The notes: a model not told the origin generated them from the sequence alone. Shown: positions 23,050 through 33,747, counted from the stretch's first letter. The stretch is DNA of 64,000 nt from Corbicula japonica (GCA_038501625.1 JAZAYU010000123.1:1736001-1800000); one strand, 5' to 3'. Program-made: numbers and translations.

Positions 23050-23850
23050 ATGGGTACTAATTGTGCACCCCTTGTTGCTGATCTGTTTTTATACTGTTAT
23101 GAAAGAGACTTTATGTTATCTGTTTCTACTGAACATCAAGATGATATTATTACAGCTTTTAACAACACCTCGAGGTACCTTGATGATTTATTAAATATAG
23201 ATAATAACCATTTTCCATTACTTGTTGATAAGATCTACCCTAAAGAACTACAACTTAATAAAGCGAACACTTCAGAAAAGCAAGCAAACTTTCTCGATCT
23301 AAATCTGTCAATTGAAAATGGTTATGTCACTACTAAAATATATGATAAAAGAGATGATTTTAATTTTAATATAGTAAATTTTCCGTTTTTAGATGGCGAT
23401 GTTCCCCGTGCAACATCTTACGGGGTTTATATTTCACAGCTTGTTCGCTTTTCAAGAGCTTGCAACGATATTAATGATTTCAATGAACGTAATCTTTGCA
23501 TTACAGAAAAACTTTTAAAACAAGGTTATCGGTATCACAAATTAAGGAAAACATTTTGCAAGTTTTATCGTCGATACTCGGAGTTAATTCATAAATACAG
23601 GTGCAGTTTAAAATCACTATTGCAACAAGGTATTTCACAGCCAGTTTTTTATGGGGATTTAATTTATAAACTTAAGAAGATAAAGGGCAATGTTAACTTC
23701 TCCCGGTTATTCGTAAAAACCATCTGTAAATTTAAAAAGAAAGGTTACCAACATGATATTTTACAGCGCTCTGCATGCCTGGTGATTAACCCTTCTACAG
23801 TTGATCATTATGCTTACCTCTTTGGTTGCACGACGGTGGCAGGGGTTTAA
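23050..23850 (+). pseudogene. Reverse transcriptase carboxyl half of the inserted retroelement
   Basis: The longest intact frame (266 residues) begins at the RT motif MGTNCAP and contains YLDDLLN, the metal-binding active site, at residues 43-49. Downstream residues (LDLNLSI, KIYDKRDDF, FPFLDGDVPR) are the conserved thumb-like region of this RT family, which I recognise as common in bivalves and cnidarians. The codon before the frame is TAA, where a coding triplet is expected, so the frame joins the 22672-23034 piece through a nonsense change. The class (Penelope-like versus another non-LTR lineage) is inferred. Confidence 0.7.
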
Positions 23851-24164
23851 GAGTTTATGAAGGTTTATGGGGAAATCTTTTCTTAAAAGAACCTAGAAGC
23901 TCGATTTGTTTCTTTTATCCCTGTCATCGTGTTCTTGCTGATTTTACTCCAGGAGCTCTGGTCTCGGTAAGATCATTGAGTACCCGCTCTTTGACTTTGC
24001 AATGCTATTAGATTCTTATGTTTTATATGTTTGTGTGCTTTTGCATGCAACATTGTTGAGCCAATTAGTGGGTTGGAGTTGTTTCACCAAGACAACTTGT
24101 ATTTGTTTTGTAATATGAGAACCTGTTGGGGCAAGTGTGAGGTTGGTGCACCCTAGAACCTGGT

Positions 24165-24240
24165 TTAAAACCCCAGTGGCAATTTGATTTGCCACTGACC
24201 GTTCCAAGGCGGTAACCCATCGGGTTCTCATTTTTGTTAA
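24165..24240. repeat. Hairpin in the 3' region of the inserted retroelement
   Basis: CAGTGGCAA and TTGCCACTG are inverted around a short spacer at about 24174-24197. The right arm and everything after it recur in the solo fragment at 54823. It may be part of the RNA structure recognised by the retroelement's own RT; this is inference. Confidence 0.45.
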
Positions 24241-24371
24241 TTGTTAGTGGTGTCTCTTTTGAAACTGACCATTTTATTAACCATGCTCTCTCCCTCTCTT
24301 CTTCTTGACTGTCTAGAGAGGCTGTTTTTTCTGAATGTGGCGATTCCTGATATGCATATTTCACCTTTTTT

Positions 24372-25059
24372 TGAACATTATTGCCTAGCAGACTATGTCT
24401 CAGAACTAGAAATAGTTTATCCAAAAGATTCTTTTGTGAATACACATGATGAGGTAAATGATGATGATTTATTTGAAGATGAACAGTTGGACTTTGGTGC
24501 TGAAACCACAATCTTGAAGCTGAAAAATGGTATTGTTATTAGAAAAAGGAAAACGCAAAAAGTGATCAGATATGTACGATTTAATAGGAAGACAAATGAA
24601 GAAAATCATTTTCGAGAGAAACTGTTACTGTTTTATCCCTGGCGTAATGAACAAACAGATCTGATTGGGAAATTTGAAACATTCAGAACACACTATGAAA
24701 CAGTAAAAAATATTGTTGATCATAAAGTGAAACAGTATGAACATCATGCTGATGTATTAGAGCTGGCAAGGGATAGTGCTGAGCAAGATGAAAACAGTTT
24801 TGATGGCATTGCTCCAGGAGCTCAGGAAGAAGATGCTACTGCTGAACTTGAAGAACCAATTGAGTCTGAAACCTTTATTTATTTCAATCCTAACGAGGCA
24901 GCACATAGAGAATATGACATTGGTATAGAAATAGGAACTGGTAGTTCAACAGCAACAGTGGAACCAACAGAAAACTTATTATCTGATGATGATTATTACG
25001 CATTACTGCGTTCACTGAATAGTAAACAAAGACATTTTTACAACCATGTTGTGAACTGA
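24372..25059 (+). CDS. Helentron 1 polyprotein, part 3: linker between Rep and helicase
   Basis: The open frame is drawn from 24241, but its first 43 or so codons come from the retroelement 3' end; true Helentron sequence resumes at about 24372 with residues FEHYCLADYV. The equivalent protein of the second Helentron has a similar run after its RYAARP word (LAEFASWYVVRYN), which confirms the join. The part includes the region ENHFREKLLLFYPWRNEQTDL, the Rep-helicase linker typical of Helitrons. The frame ends at TGA 25057-25059, where the homologous residue is tryptophan, and reading continues in the same frame. Confidence 0.8.
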
Positions 25060-26694
25060 TTGAAAGTAAAAGATGAGCCCATTTATGCTTTTCTCTCAGG
25101 TGGTGCTGGGGTTGGCAAAAGTGTTGTAATTAAGGCATTATATCAGACATTATACAGGATGCTAAATCTCAAAGAAGGTGAAAATCCTGATGATATTAGA
25201 ATTTTACTATGTGCTTTTAATGGAAAAGCAGCATACAACATAAATGGTGCAACAATATCATCTGCATTTATGGAGAGATTCAAGCAAGCTAATCAATCGT
25301 TAGGTTGTGACCAGCTTAACACTTTCAGATCCAAATACAAAAATTTATCTGTTATAATTATTGATGAAATATCTATGGTAAGCAATCGAAAGTTGTCTTT
25401 CATTGACCAAAGATTACAGGCTTTAACAGGGACAACAATTCCATTTGGTGGCAAAAGTATTATTGCAGTGGGTGACCTGTACCAGTTAAAACCTGTTGCA
25501 GATTCTTGGATATTTGAAGATCTATCAAAGGATGCATCATCATTGGCACCAAATTTGTGGCAACAGAATTTCACTATGTTTGAATTGACAGAGGTAATGA
25601 GACAGAAAGATGATCTGGAATTTGCTCAGTTATTGAATAGACTGAGACACAATAAAATGACTGAGGAAGATCAAAGACAGATTCAAAAATGCTCAGTGAC
25701 ACCTGATGCTGAAGATTACCCCAAAACTGCTCCTTACATATTTGCTGAAAACTACTTTATGGACAAATTCAATGAGAAAATGATAATGAATCTAGATGCA
25801 GAAAAAGTAACAATAGAATGCCATGATTCCATCGTTAGCACAAATATATCAACTGAAAAACAGAAACACATACTAAGCAGAATCACCAGTGACTCTTCAA
25901 GAACCATGGGCTTACAACAATCATTAACAATAGTAGTTGGAATGATTTATGATTTGACAATTAATCTTGACACTGAAGATGGTTTAAACAATGGAAGTCC
26001 CTGTGTGGTTCAAGCAGTTGAATACAGACAAACAGGCACTAGAAGACCAAGTATAATTTGGGAAAAATTTGATGACTTAAAAGTTGGCAGTAGGTGTCGC
26101 AGGAAGTATGAAAAAAAAGGCTTTTATCACGAGGGCATAGACCAAAGTTGGACTCCTGTGTTTGATGTGGAACGCACATTTCCTTACAACAAGCTTAATA
26201 TCCAGAGAATACAGTTTCCTCTGCAGCCATCTGCAGGTAGATCAGTTTATAGGGCTCAGGGAACAACACTTGATTCTCTTGTTATAGACTTGACACAGAA
26301 AAGAACTAGGAAGATTCCTCATCTTCATTATGTAGCACTAAGTAGAGTCAGATCAATGAAAAATTTATACATTGTTAATTTCAATGATCAAGCTCTACAG
26401 TTAGATGACAAAGTGGTTCAAGAAATGAAGAGACTGGATGAGACAGGAAAAATGCAACTTTGCTTCCCTCCCCTTGATACAATTGAGTCTACTGCTTACT
26501 TCAAAGTAGCATTTAACAATTGTCGATCATTGCACAAGCACATTGAAGATGTGAAAGCTGATCAGAGTGTTTTATCTGCTCATATTGTAGGACTTGCTGA
26601 ATCAAGACTATGTGAAAGAGATATTGATCAAGCGTACTTAATAGAAGGCTTTGACCTAATGCGAAATGACCAATTTCAGAAGGTTCCAATGTAA
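25060..26694 (+). CDS. Helentron 1 polyprotein, part 4: Pif1-type helicase and start of EEP endonuclease
   Basis: Walker A is GGAGVGKS (about 25099-25122), Walker B is IIIDEISMVS (about residues 99-108 of this piece), then GDLYQL and the late motif HYVALSRVRSM near residue 425. This is the superfamily 1 Pif1/RecD-like helicase of Helitrons, which unwinds the strand displaced after Rep nicking. From about residue 485 an endonuclease/exonuclease/phosphatase-type domain starts (VAFNNCRSL, GLAESRL). The frame ends at 26694 by a one-base shift close to 26680, and the domain continues in the next frame. Confidence 0.9.
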   Translation: MKVKDEPIYAFLSGGAGVGKSVVIKALYQTLYRMLNLKEGENPDDIRILLCAFNGKAAYNINGATISSAFMERFKQANQSLGCDQLNTFRSKYKNLSVIIIDEISMVSNRKLSFIDQRLQALTGTTIPFGGKSIIAVGDLYQLKPVADSWIFEDLSKDASSLAPNLWQQNFTMFELTEVMRQKDDLEFAQLLNRLRHNKMTEEDQRQIQKCSVTPDAEDYPKTAPYIFAENYFMDKFNEKMIMNLDAEKVTIECHDSIVSTNISTEKQKHILSRITSDSSRTMGLQQSLTIVVGMIYDLTINLDTEDGLNNGSPCVVQAVEYRQTGTRRPSIIWEKFDDLKVGSRCRRKYEKKGFYHEGIDQSWTPVFDVERTFPYNKLNIQRIQFPLQPSAGRSVYRAQGTTLDSLVIDLTQKRTRKIPHLHYVALSRVRSMKNLYIVNFNDQALQLDDKVVQEMKRLDETGKMQLCFPPLDTIESTAYFKVAFNNCRSLHKHIEDVKADQSVLSAHIVGLAESRLCERDIDQAYLIEGFDLMRNDQFQKVPM

Positions 26695-27125
26695 GACCTC
26701 CTCATGGATTAGCCATGTATATTAAGACTTGCATTGAAATAGTGAAATCCATAAGTCATAATCAACAAAACGTTGAATTTACATTTCTGCATATTAAAAT
26801 AGATCATAAAGAAATACAGGTAGTCGTTCTTTACAAAGCACCATGTTTGTCATTTCGAGATTTCAAGCAAACACTAGAAAGAAATCTTTTAAAAATTGTT
26901 GATAAATCAAAGAATATTATCATTCTTGGTGACTGCAACACAAATGTCTCACAGCTGGACAACAGTCTTTGCGCATGGATGGAGCAGAATCTTTCATGTC
27001 AACAGTTAATTAATAGTATCACCACAGATTATGGCACCACTCTGGATTTGATATTCACAAATTGTGAAGGTTTGTCTGGTGTTGTTGAAACATATTGGTC
27101 TGACCACAAATTGATTTTTTTGTGA
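26695..27125 (+). CDS. Helentron 1 polyprotein, part 5: EEP endonuclease carboxyl half
   Basis: The shifted frame is open from about 26690 and continues the EEP domain with IIILGDCNTN (the usual motif is GDFN), TTLDLIFTN and SDHK at the end. These match the Asp-Asn and Asp-His catalytic motifs of AP-endonuclease-like domains that mark Helentrons. TGA at 27123-27125 ends it, 24 codons or fewer after the last motif. A GDCN instead of GDFN is unusual but keeps Asp and Asn. Confidence 0.8.
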
Positions 27126-27204
27126 TCCCTTTTAACAGATTACAGTAATGTCACAACTCACAACGACATAAAATACTGTCTGGAGATAGCACTGATTATT
27201 ATTG

Positions 27205-27243
27205 GAACTATTCACCTTCTTTTTACAAGAAGGGGAATAGTTC
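27205..27243 (+). repeat. Strong hairpin 80 bp after the polyprotein stop
   Basis: GAACTATTCACCTTCTT pairs with AAGAAGGGGAATAGTTC at 16 of 17 positions around a 5-base loop. It is the nearest candidate for the 3' hairpin of Helentron 1. It differs from the GGGCCATCATGGCCC hairpin of the AGCTCACC family, so the assignment is weak. It could instead act in RNA 3'-end formation. Confidence 0.5.
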
Positions 27244-27249
27244 ATGGTG

Positions 27250-28715
27250 TTATCTTTCACGCCAACAGTTACAAACTCTAATCAAAATTACTGTTGTTTT
27301 TATTTTTACCTTTTTTTCTTCCATTCTTCATCACAGCAATTTTTTTTCCATGTTAATGGTTGTTTTATTTTACATGCCTTTAGGTCTTTCTTTCAGTGAA
27401 AAAGTATACAATATTGATACTTCTAATTAGTGTTAATGAAGAAATATGTATTTGATGTATTTGATTAGTACTTCGTTTAGTACAGTCACGCAGTCATGTC
27501 CTCCCTTTTCAATGAGTATATTATATCATTTTGCACATGTCTGTTGACTTTGTCTTTCAAGTCAGTAACTAGAGAACTTGCAAATTTAGCATACACATAG
27601 CAGTCATCGAATACAAGCATTGAACTGATTTGGTATCACTAGCTCATAGGTAATGGTCGTTGGGCCATTATTGTCAAATCAAATCCCAGATGATCACTCA
27701 AGACCTCTTTCACCAACACTCTTTATTTTCTGTATACGATTTGAATCATTGAACCAATAGATGACCAAAATGTCAGCCTTATGTAAGTTCCCATGAAACT
27801 CAAATCTTTTTTAAGTTGATATCTCAATAAATTTTTAGTAAGTTTTTAAATTTGACAGAATAATTAATCTCAAGCGATCTCACCCATAGTATGATTAAGT
27901 CATTTTCTCAAAGCTCACAGCCAACATTACAATTCTTAAATCTAATCCACTATCTCAGTGCCCCTTTGAAGTAAAAATTTTGAACTTCACTCGGTCATAC
28001 TGTGCAAAGGTCAGTCAATATCCAGTTAAACGACAGGCCAAATGAACGCATATGTGTTTTACTAACAGCTTTTATTTAGTTTTCAAAAGATTGATATAAA
28101 TTTCAGTTGAGCATTGGTAAACAGTCACTGACAATCTGGCCAGTTGTTCATACATTAAACTAGTTGTTAAAATAACCATGGTTAAATTTCTAAGTTTACT
28201 ATATATATTATTCCTTTGAACAACTGTTACAACTGTTCTGTGATTTATAGATTTAGATTTCAATTTTGTATTACATGTCTAGTTTTTAAGCTTGAAATCT
28301 AGAATGACTGTAGGACTAAGCATTAGTTCAGTCTGATGATGTTCATTGATAGCATATAATAACTCTTAGAAAAACTGGAAAATTTAACTTTTTGTTGCAC
28401 TTGTTTGTTAAAAATGTAATGTCCTTAAGGTATCGCAAACATTGCAAATGCCGAAAACAGGCTAAAATTTCAAAAAATGGATTTTGGGGGAAATACTTAT
28501 TGCCACCTAGATTTTAGTAAATAAATGTATTTAGCTATGGATGTAGTAAATGTTTGCAAGCTCAATTTAGTCTAATTCATGTTCTAATTACCGAGCATAT
28601 ACTAAAACAAAAGAAAAACCATTTGCATGAGAACTCTGAAATTCATGAACAATATACCAAAGCAACTCATACCTGAAATAAGTATATGCTGGTCTACAAT
28701 GTTTAGTGCCAATCC
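27250..28715. other. AT-rich noncoding stretch
   Basis: No exon, RNA gene or clear repeat is supported. The 63-codon minus frame at 28072-28263 has no recognisable features. Confidence 0.4.
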
Positions 28716-28718
28716 TTC

Positions 28719-28842
28719 AAAATAATGTTAGGGTTTTCAAGAAATTCAAGGAAATCTTACTTCCTGGTTCAAAGTGAAAGTAGAAAGTGAAAGTAGGAAG
28801 TAAGTTTTCATTGAATTTCTTGATAACCCTAACATTATTTTG
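28719..28842. repeat. Fold-back element with about 45-bp arms
   Basis: AAAATAATGTTAGGGTTTTC and AAGAAATTCAAGGAAATCTT on the left are matched by inverted ATTGAATTTCTTGATAACCC and TAACATTATTTT on the right, with TTACTTCCT/AGGAAGTAA inside. The central loop holds GAAAGTAGAAAGTGAAAGTA. This is probably a small MITE; a structured transcript is possible. Confidence 0.75.
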
Positions 28843-29373
28843 CCAAATCTATCCAATCTAGAATGATCTCAATCTACACAGGTCGCACATGCGTAAAAAT
28901 GCATATTTATGGAGGGAAGGGTTCCCTAATAGCCACTAATTTTTATCTTGTTGGGACAGTTGAAGTTTGCCCAAAATTATATTTCATAAACATTTCGATG
29001 GCAACAAAAGGTATGTGCCATACATAAGTGACAATGTGATATGGTGGGGGTATTAACCACTTTTAGTGATATCTAGTTTTGTTTAATATACATTACTTTC
29101 AATTTTAGTAGTGAGTATTTTTCTTGGGATCTCACTAGAGGGAGACTAATGGGACAAGTGGTCTTCTAAAAGTGAGCAGACTTCTCCCTTTTTTGAGCTA
29201 TGGGAGAAGTAATTTTGTTTTGACTACATAGGGAAAGAATGTTGTTGCCTGCAAACTTCTCCGTAATTCAGTAAAATTTGGACAAAACTTCTCCCTGATT
29301 TTCAAGTCTGGTGAGAGCCCTGTTTTCTGATGAGAAAAGGTTTTGGTTTGTTTATGACATACACCATGTACTA

Positions 29374-29622
29374 TTAACCTTTTCCTCCATAGACACACCT
29401 TTATTGTGTGGGCGAACAGTATAGTTCCTGATCAGCTGTCACAAAAGTTCCGTCTGATAAGGATCTGCACTGTTCCCTTTATGATTTGTTTTATTTCTGA
29501 TCAAAATGCAACCAGTGCAGACCCCTGATTGGGTGGCATGAATGTGCCATCTGATCAGATTCTACACTGATCTCATATTGTGTTGAAAGAAGTATATATC
29601 GAGGAAAGGGTTGAAAGTCCCT
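29374..29622. repeat. GATC-rich palindromic repeat, full copy
   Basis: It runs from CCTTTTCCTCCATAGACACA to TATATCGAGGAAAGGGTT, the two ends being roughly inverted. In between are GCGAACAGTATAG, CTGATCAGCTG, GTCTGATAAGGATCTGCAC, then GTGCCATCTGATCAGATTC. It shares its layout with the copies at 34.6, 53.4 and 62.8 kb. Confidence 0.7.
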
Positions 29623-30833
29623 ATATTTTTTATACTTAAATGCTTTTTTTTAAGAGCAATTTATGCTCATTCCCAACACAATGTAGCTTCCATTGTTTTA
29701 AGTTTACTAAGAACTCTTTATTGTAGATCTATGAAACACTATCTTATAACTCTTGCATAATTTCATAATTGTGTCATAACATACATATATTTTATTCATT
29801 ATTTAGTAATACAAAGTCATGTATGCGACAGTAACCCACCATCATTATTTGAAAGATTATATTGCTACATCAATCCTCCTCTGTCAAATATAAAATAACC
29901 TGTTTTTTCCCTTCTGTTTTTGTGTGGCGATTTTGTTTTTGTTTTTTGTTTTTCTTCTTGTTCAAAATGGGCGGATTGTTTACATTTAGATTCGATTGGA
30001 CAGGTTTCGATAATATCCTTTCCTTTTAAGAGCAAACCATTCGAATTTAGAAATAAATTTCTTTTATATTTTTTAAATTGAATTTATGCATTCTGTATAA
30101 AAAAAAATGAAAATAGTAATTTGAAAATAATTTTTCCAAGTTCGTAAAAATTGCAAATATTTGACCAAAAACTAACTTCTATCCGACCTTATTTTCCGTC
30201 GTCTATATGATGTCGCATTTTCGACGTCAGATTAACAATGGATTTAGGTTTCCGATGTCGCGATCAAAATCCAATCTAACTCCAACGTCATTCTGACGTC
30301 AAGTGTTTACTGGGCCTGTACCATAAAAATCTACCAATTTGCCTACATGCAAAAGTGTTCCATATATATCAGGCTTTGTTGCATACAGTAATACTTTTAC
30401 AACAACATTGTCTGTTCATACATATTAGTGCTCAAAACTTGCCTTTTGTCATTGTTTATTGGTCTATCTCTGTTGTCACCTATTAATGAAGGTTATATAG
30501 CAATCTAGCAATATAATATATCATGGTATAAACATTTTATTTGAACTAATTTTCCTAACAAACAAATTATATTCTTTTAGTTTGGCCAAAAAGCAAGGTG
30601 ACACATATTAAAGTTATCCATTTTTTTCAGTAACTTAATTAATGATTAATCACATTATGTTTATTATTTATAATCAGTGATGGCTAGCTGCAACAATATA
30701 TAAATGCTTTCACTATAATATTATAATATATGTATTGAATGAATGTTGTATTCATGTGTCTCTTATATATTCTTGAATTTGTAATTAATTTGAATTTTAC
30801 TGCACTCTGAGGCTTTACAAGTTTGCTTTCACA

Positions 30834-30897
30834 ACCGGAAGTAACTAGTTTCACCGTATGGTAGATGTTTTACCCACAGCCTCCATTCGCGCCAAAA
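30834..30897 (+). promoter_or_regulatory. ETS-like and E2F-like sites upstream of the OB-fold gene
   Basis: ACCGGAAGT (30834-30842) matches the ETS/GABP consensus. TTCGCGCCAAAA (30886-30897) read in reverse gives TTTGGCGCG, the E2F consensus. A second GCGC word follows at once (ACGCGCATG). These lie 200-270 bp before the ATG at 31100, a usual distance for a TATA-less metazoan promoter. The sites are sequence matches only. Confidence 0.5.
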
Positions 30898-31077
30898 ACG
30901 CGCATGAATTTACTTACAAAATATAGTGCGTTCGTTTTCGCCATTTCATTGTCTTATCAAGTGCTGTAAGATTCCGTGAACATTTATTACTTACATAATA
31001 AGCATTGTTTGTGCTGAGTGATTTCATCAAAGCTTGTAAATATTGATTTTTTGGTTACAACTGAAAATCTCAGTTGC

Positions 31078-31085
31078 TGACGTCA
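31078..31085 (+). promoter_or_regulatory. CRE-like palindrome just before the start codon
   Basis: TGACGTCA is a perfect CREB/ATF site, 15 bases upstream of the ATG at 31100. Further GACGTCA words cluster at 30220-30300. If transcription starts upstream, the site is in the 5' untranslated region. Confidence 0.45.
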
Positions 31086-31099
31086 TTCTCCCAGAAAAA

Positions 31100-31486
31100 A
31101 TGGCTGCAACTCCCAAGTGTAAAATTGACGATAGAGAATCTGAAGACATATCAGGTTATGTTCACACGGTCTCAGATGTGACGACTGCTGCCAACTCGCA
31201 GACCAGATACTTTCATGGAAACGTGCAGACAGAACACGATCGGTTGATCAGGTTCGTGTGTTTTTCTCCAGAACAACACTCGGCCATGAAGTCGGCAGAA
31301 GCTACGAAATCGCCGATCAAGATAAGCAACTGCCTTATGACTCCAAAAGGGGACAGCATGGAACTCATGGTCAGAAAGAATTCTCAGATCTCGATCTGCA
31401 AGAAGCTGGACTTTGCCAGATCTACGAAAACAGAAAGCACAGCCAGATTTATGACTCTCAGCAGCATCGAAACTGCAAATACGATG
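31100..31486 (+). CDS. RPA-like OB-fold protein, exon 1
   Basis: The ATG at 31100 has a good context (GAAAAAATGG) and follows the CRE. The exon encodes 129 residues: a charged leader, then SGYVHTVSDV, RYFHGNVQTE and IRFVCFSPEQH, which have the strand pattern of an OB fold as in RPA70-like single-stranded DNA-binding proteins. The donor is ATG|GTAATT at 31487, phase 0. Such RPA-like genes occur as host genes and as passengers of aquatic-animal Helitrons; here it lies between two Helentrons but outside their identified ends. The function would be binding exposed single strands during replication, repair or transposition. Confidence 0.6.
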
Positions 31487-31636
31487 GTAATTTAGTTTGA
31501 TTTATATTCATTTCTGGTCACATTTATCTATGTTTCGAGACAAAAATGATTTTAAAAACTTTAAAGACCCCGCTTTATTGGTTTACACTTAAATAAGAAC
31601 AAGTATTCAAACCACAGGTGGAAGGATCATACCTTG

Positions 31637-31664
31637 GTACCCCCCCCCCCCACCCCCACCCCTG
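31637..31664 (-). other. C-tract, G-quadruplex-capable on the minus strand
   Basis: A run of about 13 C, then ACCCCCACCCC, lies in intron 1. On the minus strand it is four or more G-runs with single-base loops. It may fold as a G-quadruplex and is also a place for assembly length errors. Confidence 0.5.
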
Positions 31665-33549
31665 CTGCACCCTACTTAAGTTAAAAATCCAATCAACCAG
31701 AGAACATATTGCATAAAAGTTAATCTTTTTTCTTTATCCAAGAGAACTTGTATGACCTTTATTGCATATGAATCAAGCTCTAAGAAAAAGTTTCATTCGA
31801 TGAAAAATTCCCAAGTTATCATTCTACACTCCCCTTTTTAACGAGTGCGTGATTGTTGCTTATTGATATTCCCACCCCATTTCTTTCTATTACTGATGTA
31901 TATTATTTTTATTTGCGTGCCATGTTATTGACTGGGTATTTTTTGAACGATCAACAAAGGCCCCTACAAAAGTGAAAGTAAATATTCAATCAGTTGGCAA
32001 TGTGGGTGGCTTTACGAAATGTCCGCCTACCAGAACATTTAAGTTACGGCTGCGCATAGTGATGAGATGATCACTATAGTCCTCCATTTACTCTTGTTTA
32101 ATAGCAGAATCAACAGTATGTTTAGTCTGTCAGTTATGGAACATCGGCAATTTACCTTCACTTCTCTTTCAATTAACGAAGAAACATAGTACACAAAATT
32201 TGTAGGTAATTGATATAATTGAAGCTAATTGATATCATGTTAAACGTCACCTAAGCTCTATATGAAGTTATTATTGGGCTGAGATGACCTTTTAGCGGTT
32301 TGTTCCACATTTCAAGTTAACAAAAAAAATAATAAAAATTCAATAATGAAAGCCAGTGTTGTTGGTTTTTTCCCATAGTTTTGGGGCTGAAATTGTGCAC
32401 CATTCACAAAACCAAGAAGTTTTTCTTTCACAATCATTTAATGAAAATTCACAAATCGTTTCATGAAAATAAAAAATTGTCAAATTGTACTTAAAAAAAG
32501 AGTCGATGACTTAAGTTAAAAACATGAGAAACAGACATTAAACTATTAGACATTGTTTAATAAAATGTTTATTGTCAATCGATGCATTTCCAACACTTTT
32601 TTCAAACACTTTTTCCCCATTCAATAGGTAAATTTTAAAACTCGAAAAAAGCACTAGTTTCACAAATAATGGCATTATCATTGTGGTAATTATTTTCACA
32701 ATTCAAAGGGCCCCAGACCCATTCAAAAGACACTGGAAAAAAGCACACTGAAATCCATACCTTTCCTTTATTCGAACAAAAACACAAACACATAGGTTTC
32801 AAACTAAAACACCAATTTCATATCTGATTATTTTCCATTCCATTTCATCTTAATTTTATACAGTCGGAATGCCTTTGTGATGTAGGTTATGATAAAACAG
32901 TGTTTTTTTCTCTTTTGGGGGAAGGCGGTCGCAGCCCTTTGGAGAGGGAAAATTGCGACACGAACAAAGGAAAGGGGGGAATATTTGGAAGATACTTGCA
33001 GCCTGTCAAACACAACATAACAAAGTATTCACTGATCTTTTACTTCAAAGAAAGTCAGTGGTCTACAGTGAAATGTCTTTTTCTGTCTGCAAATTTATCA
33101 ATTATTCTTGTCACTGTATTGTCCATCAGTGGGGTATCCATTAAACATATCCAAAATTCAGATGTATCACCTTTATCGAACGGTGCTTAACAGACTCCAG
33201 CAAAGGAAGATTTTTTTATTGGATGTGGGGGAAAAATATATACTATTTTCAGCGGGGAATGGGGCCCCATTTCTCCAAATTTTTGGCATAAAAAAACCTG
33301 TAAAACGATGGCAGGGTGAGAATCCTTCTGTGCGATTACCATTTGGTTATATCCACTTCTACATTACACTTGACTTGACACTTGTTAATTCAATTCTAAA
33401 TAAATATTCTTTAGTTTATTTTCATAAGTATTTTATGCTAATATGCATGTTATTTATGTCTTTGTGTACTATATATGCGTAAAGCATCCTATAATGTGCT
33501 GTGTATTTGAACATTTGCTTCATTGTCTTGTTATATTTGTGCCTTTCAG

Positions 33550-33747
33550 TGTTCTGTTAAAGGCAAAGTCCCATCTGTTTCAACAACAACATTAGTCCAG
33601 ACCAGATATGGGCAGCGACAGGTCCAGAATATCACCATTGTTGATGAAACAAAGTCCATGGTGTTGGCTCTGTGGCAACAACACATTGACAAAGTGAAGG
33701 CAAAGCACTTCTACACATTTGAAAACCTCATCTCGACAGTTTTCGCG
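33550..33747 (+). CDS. RPA-like OB-fold protein, exon 2
   Basis: The acceptor GCCTTTCAG ends at 33549 and the donor GCG|GTAATT starts at 33748, giving 66 codons in phase 0 at both ends. Residues QNITIVDETKSMVLALW and HFYTFENLISTVF fit the second OB fold of an RPA-like protein. Joining to exon 1 is in frame. Confidence 0.65.

Larger units (their letters stand above)
22051..24371 (+). mobile_element. Penelope-like (or related) retroelement copy inserted in the Rep-helicase gene
   Basis: The inserted DNA encodes a reverse transcriptase in pieces: about 22080-22348, 22548-22754, 22672-23034 and 23050-23850. Key words are FVLTPADKAS, IPMGTNCAPLVADLF and the YLDD active site (codons 23176-23187). 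In-frame stops (for example 22348 and 23032) and a shift show it is dead. The 5' end is truncated inside the coding region. No GIY-YIG endonuclease is visible. The last about 190 bp, ending CATATTTCACCTTTTT, are repeated as a solo copy at 54823-55016, which fixes the 3' end. The helicase gene resumes directly after it. Confidence 0.75.
15497..27250 (+). mobile_element. Helentron-type rolling-circle transposon 1 (OTU-like protease type), interrupted
   Basis: The 5' end is the TTTAGCTCACCTGAGC hairpin at 15497, repeated at 15571 as a 74-bp tandem duplication. Decayed 145-bp-type units, a 73-bp array and the polyprotein gene follow. Domain order is protease, lysine-rich repeats, zinc-binding region, Helitron-like N domain, Rep, Pif1 helicase and EEP endonuclease. 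The endonuclease and protease place it with Helentrons (Helitron2-like) and not canonical Helitrons. A Penelope-like insertion occupies 22051-24371. The 3' end is not certain; a strong hairpin lies at 27205-27243. Confidence 0.8.

Noticed and set aside
24241..24371. Amino-terminal part of the 272-codon frame at 24241-25059
   Set aside because: This part is retroelement 3' sequence that recurs at 54823-55016; it is not the start of a helicase gene.
31258..31500. 80-codon frame overlapping OB-fold exon 1
   Set aside because: It is the alternative frame of a supported exon and has no own start context.
32900..33482. Overlapping frames between OB-fold exons 1 and 2
   Set aside because: They share no domain, overlap each other in different frames and lie in intron 1.
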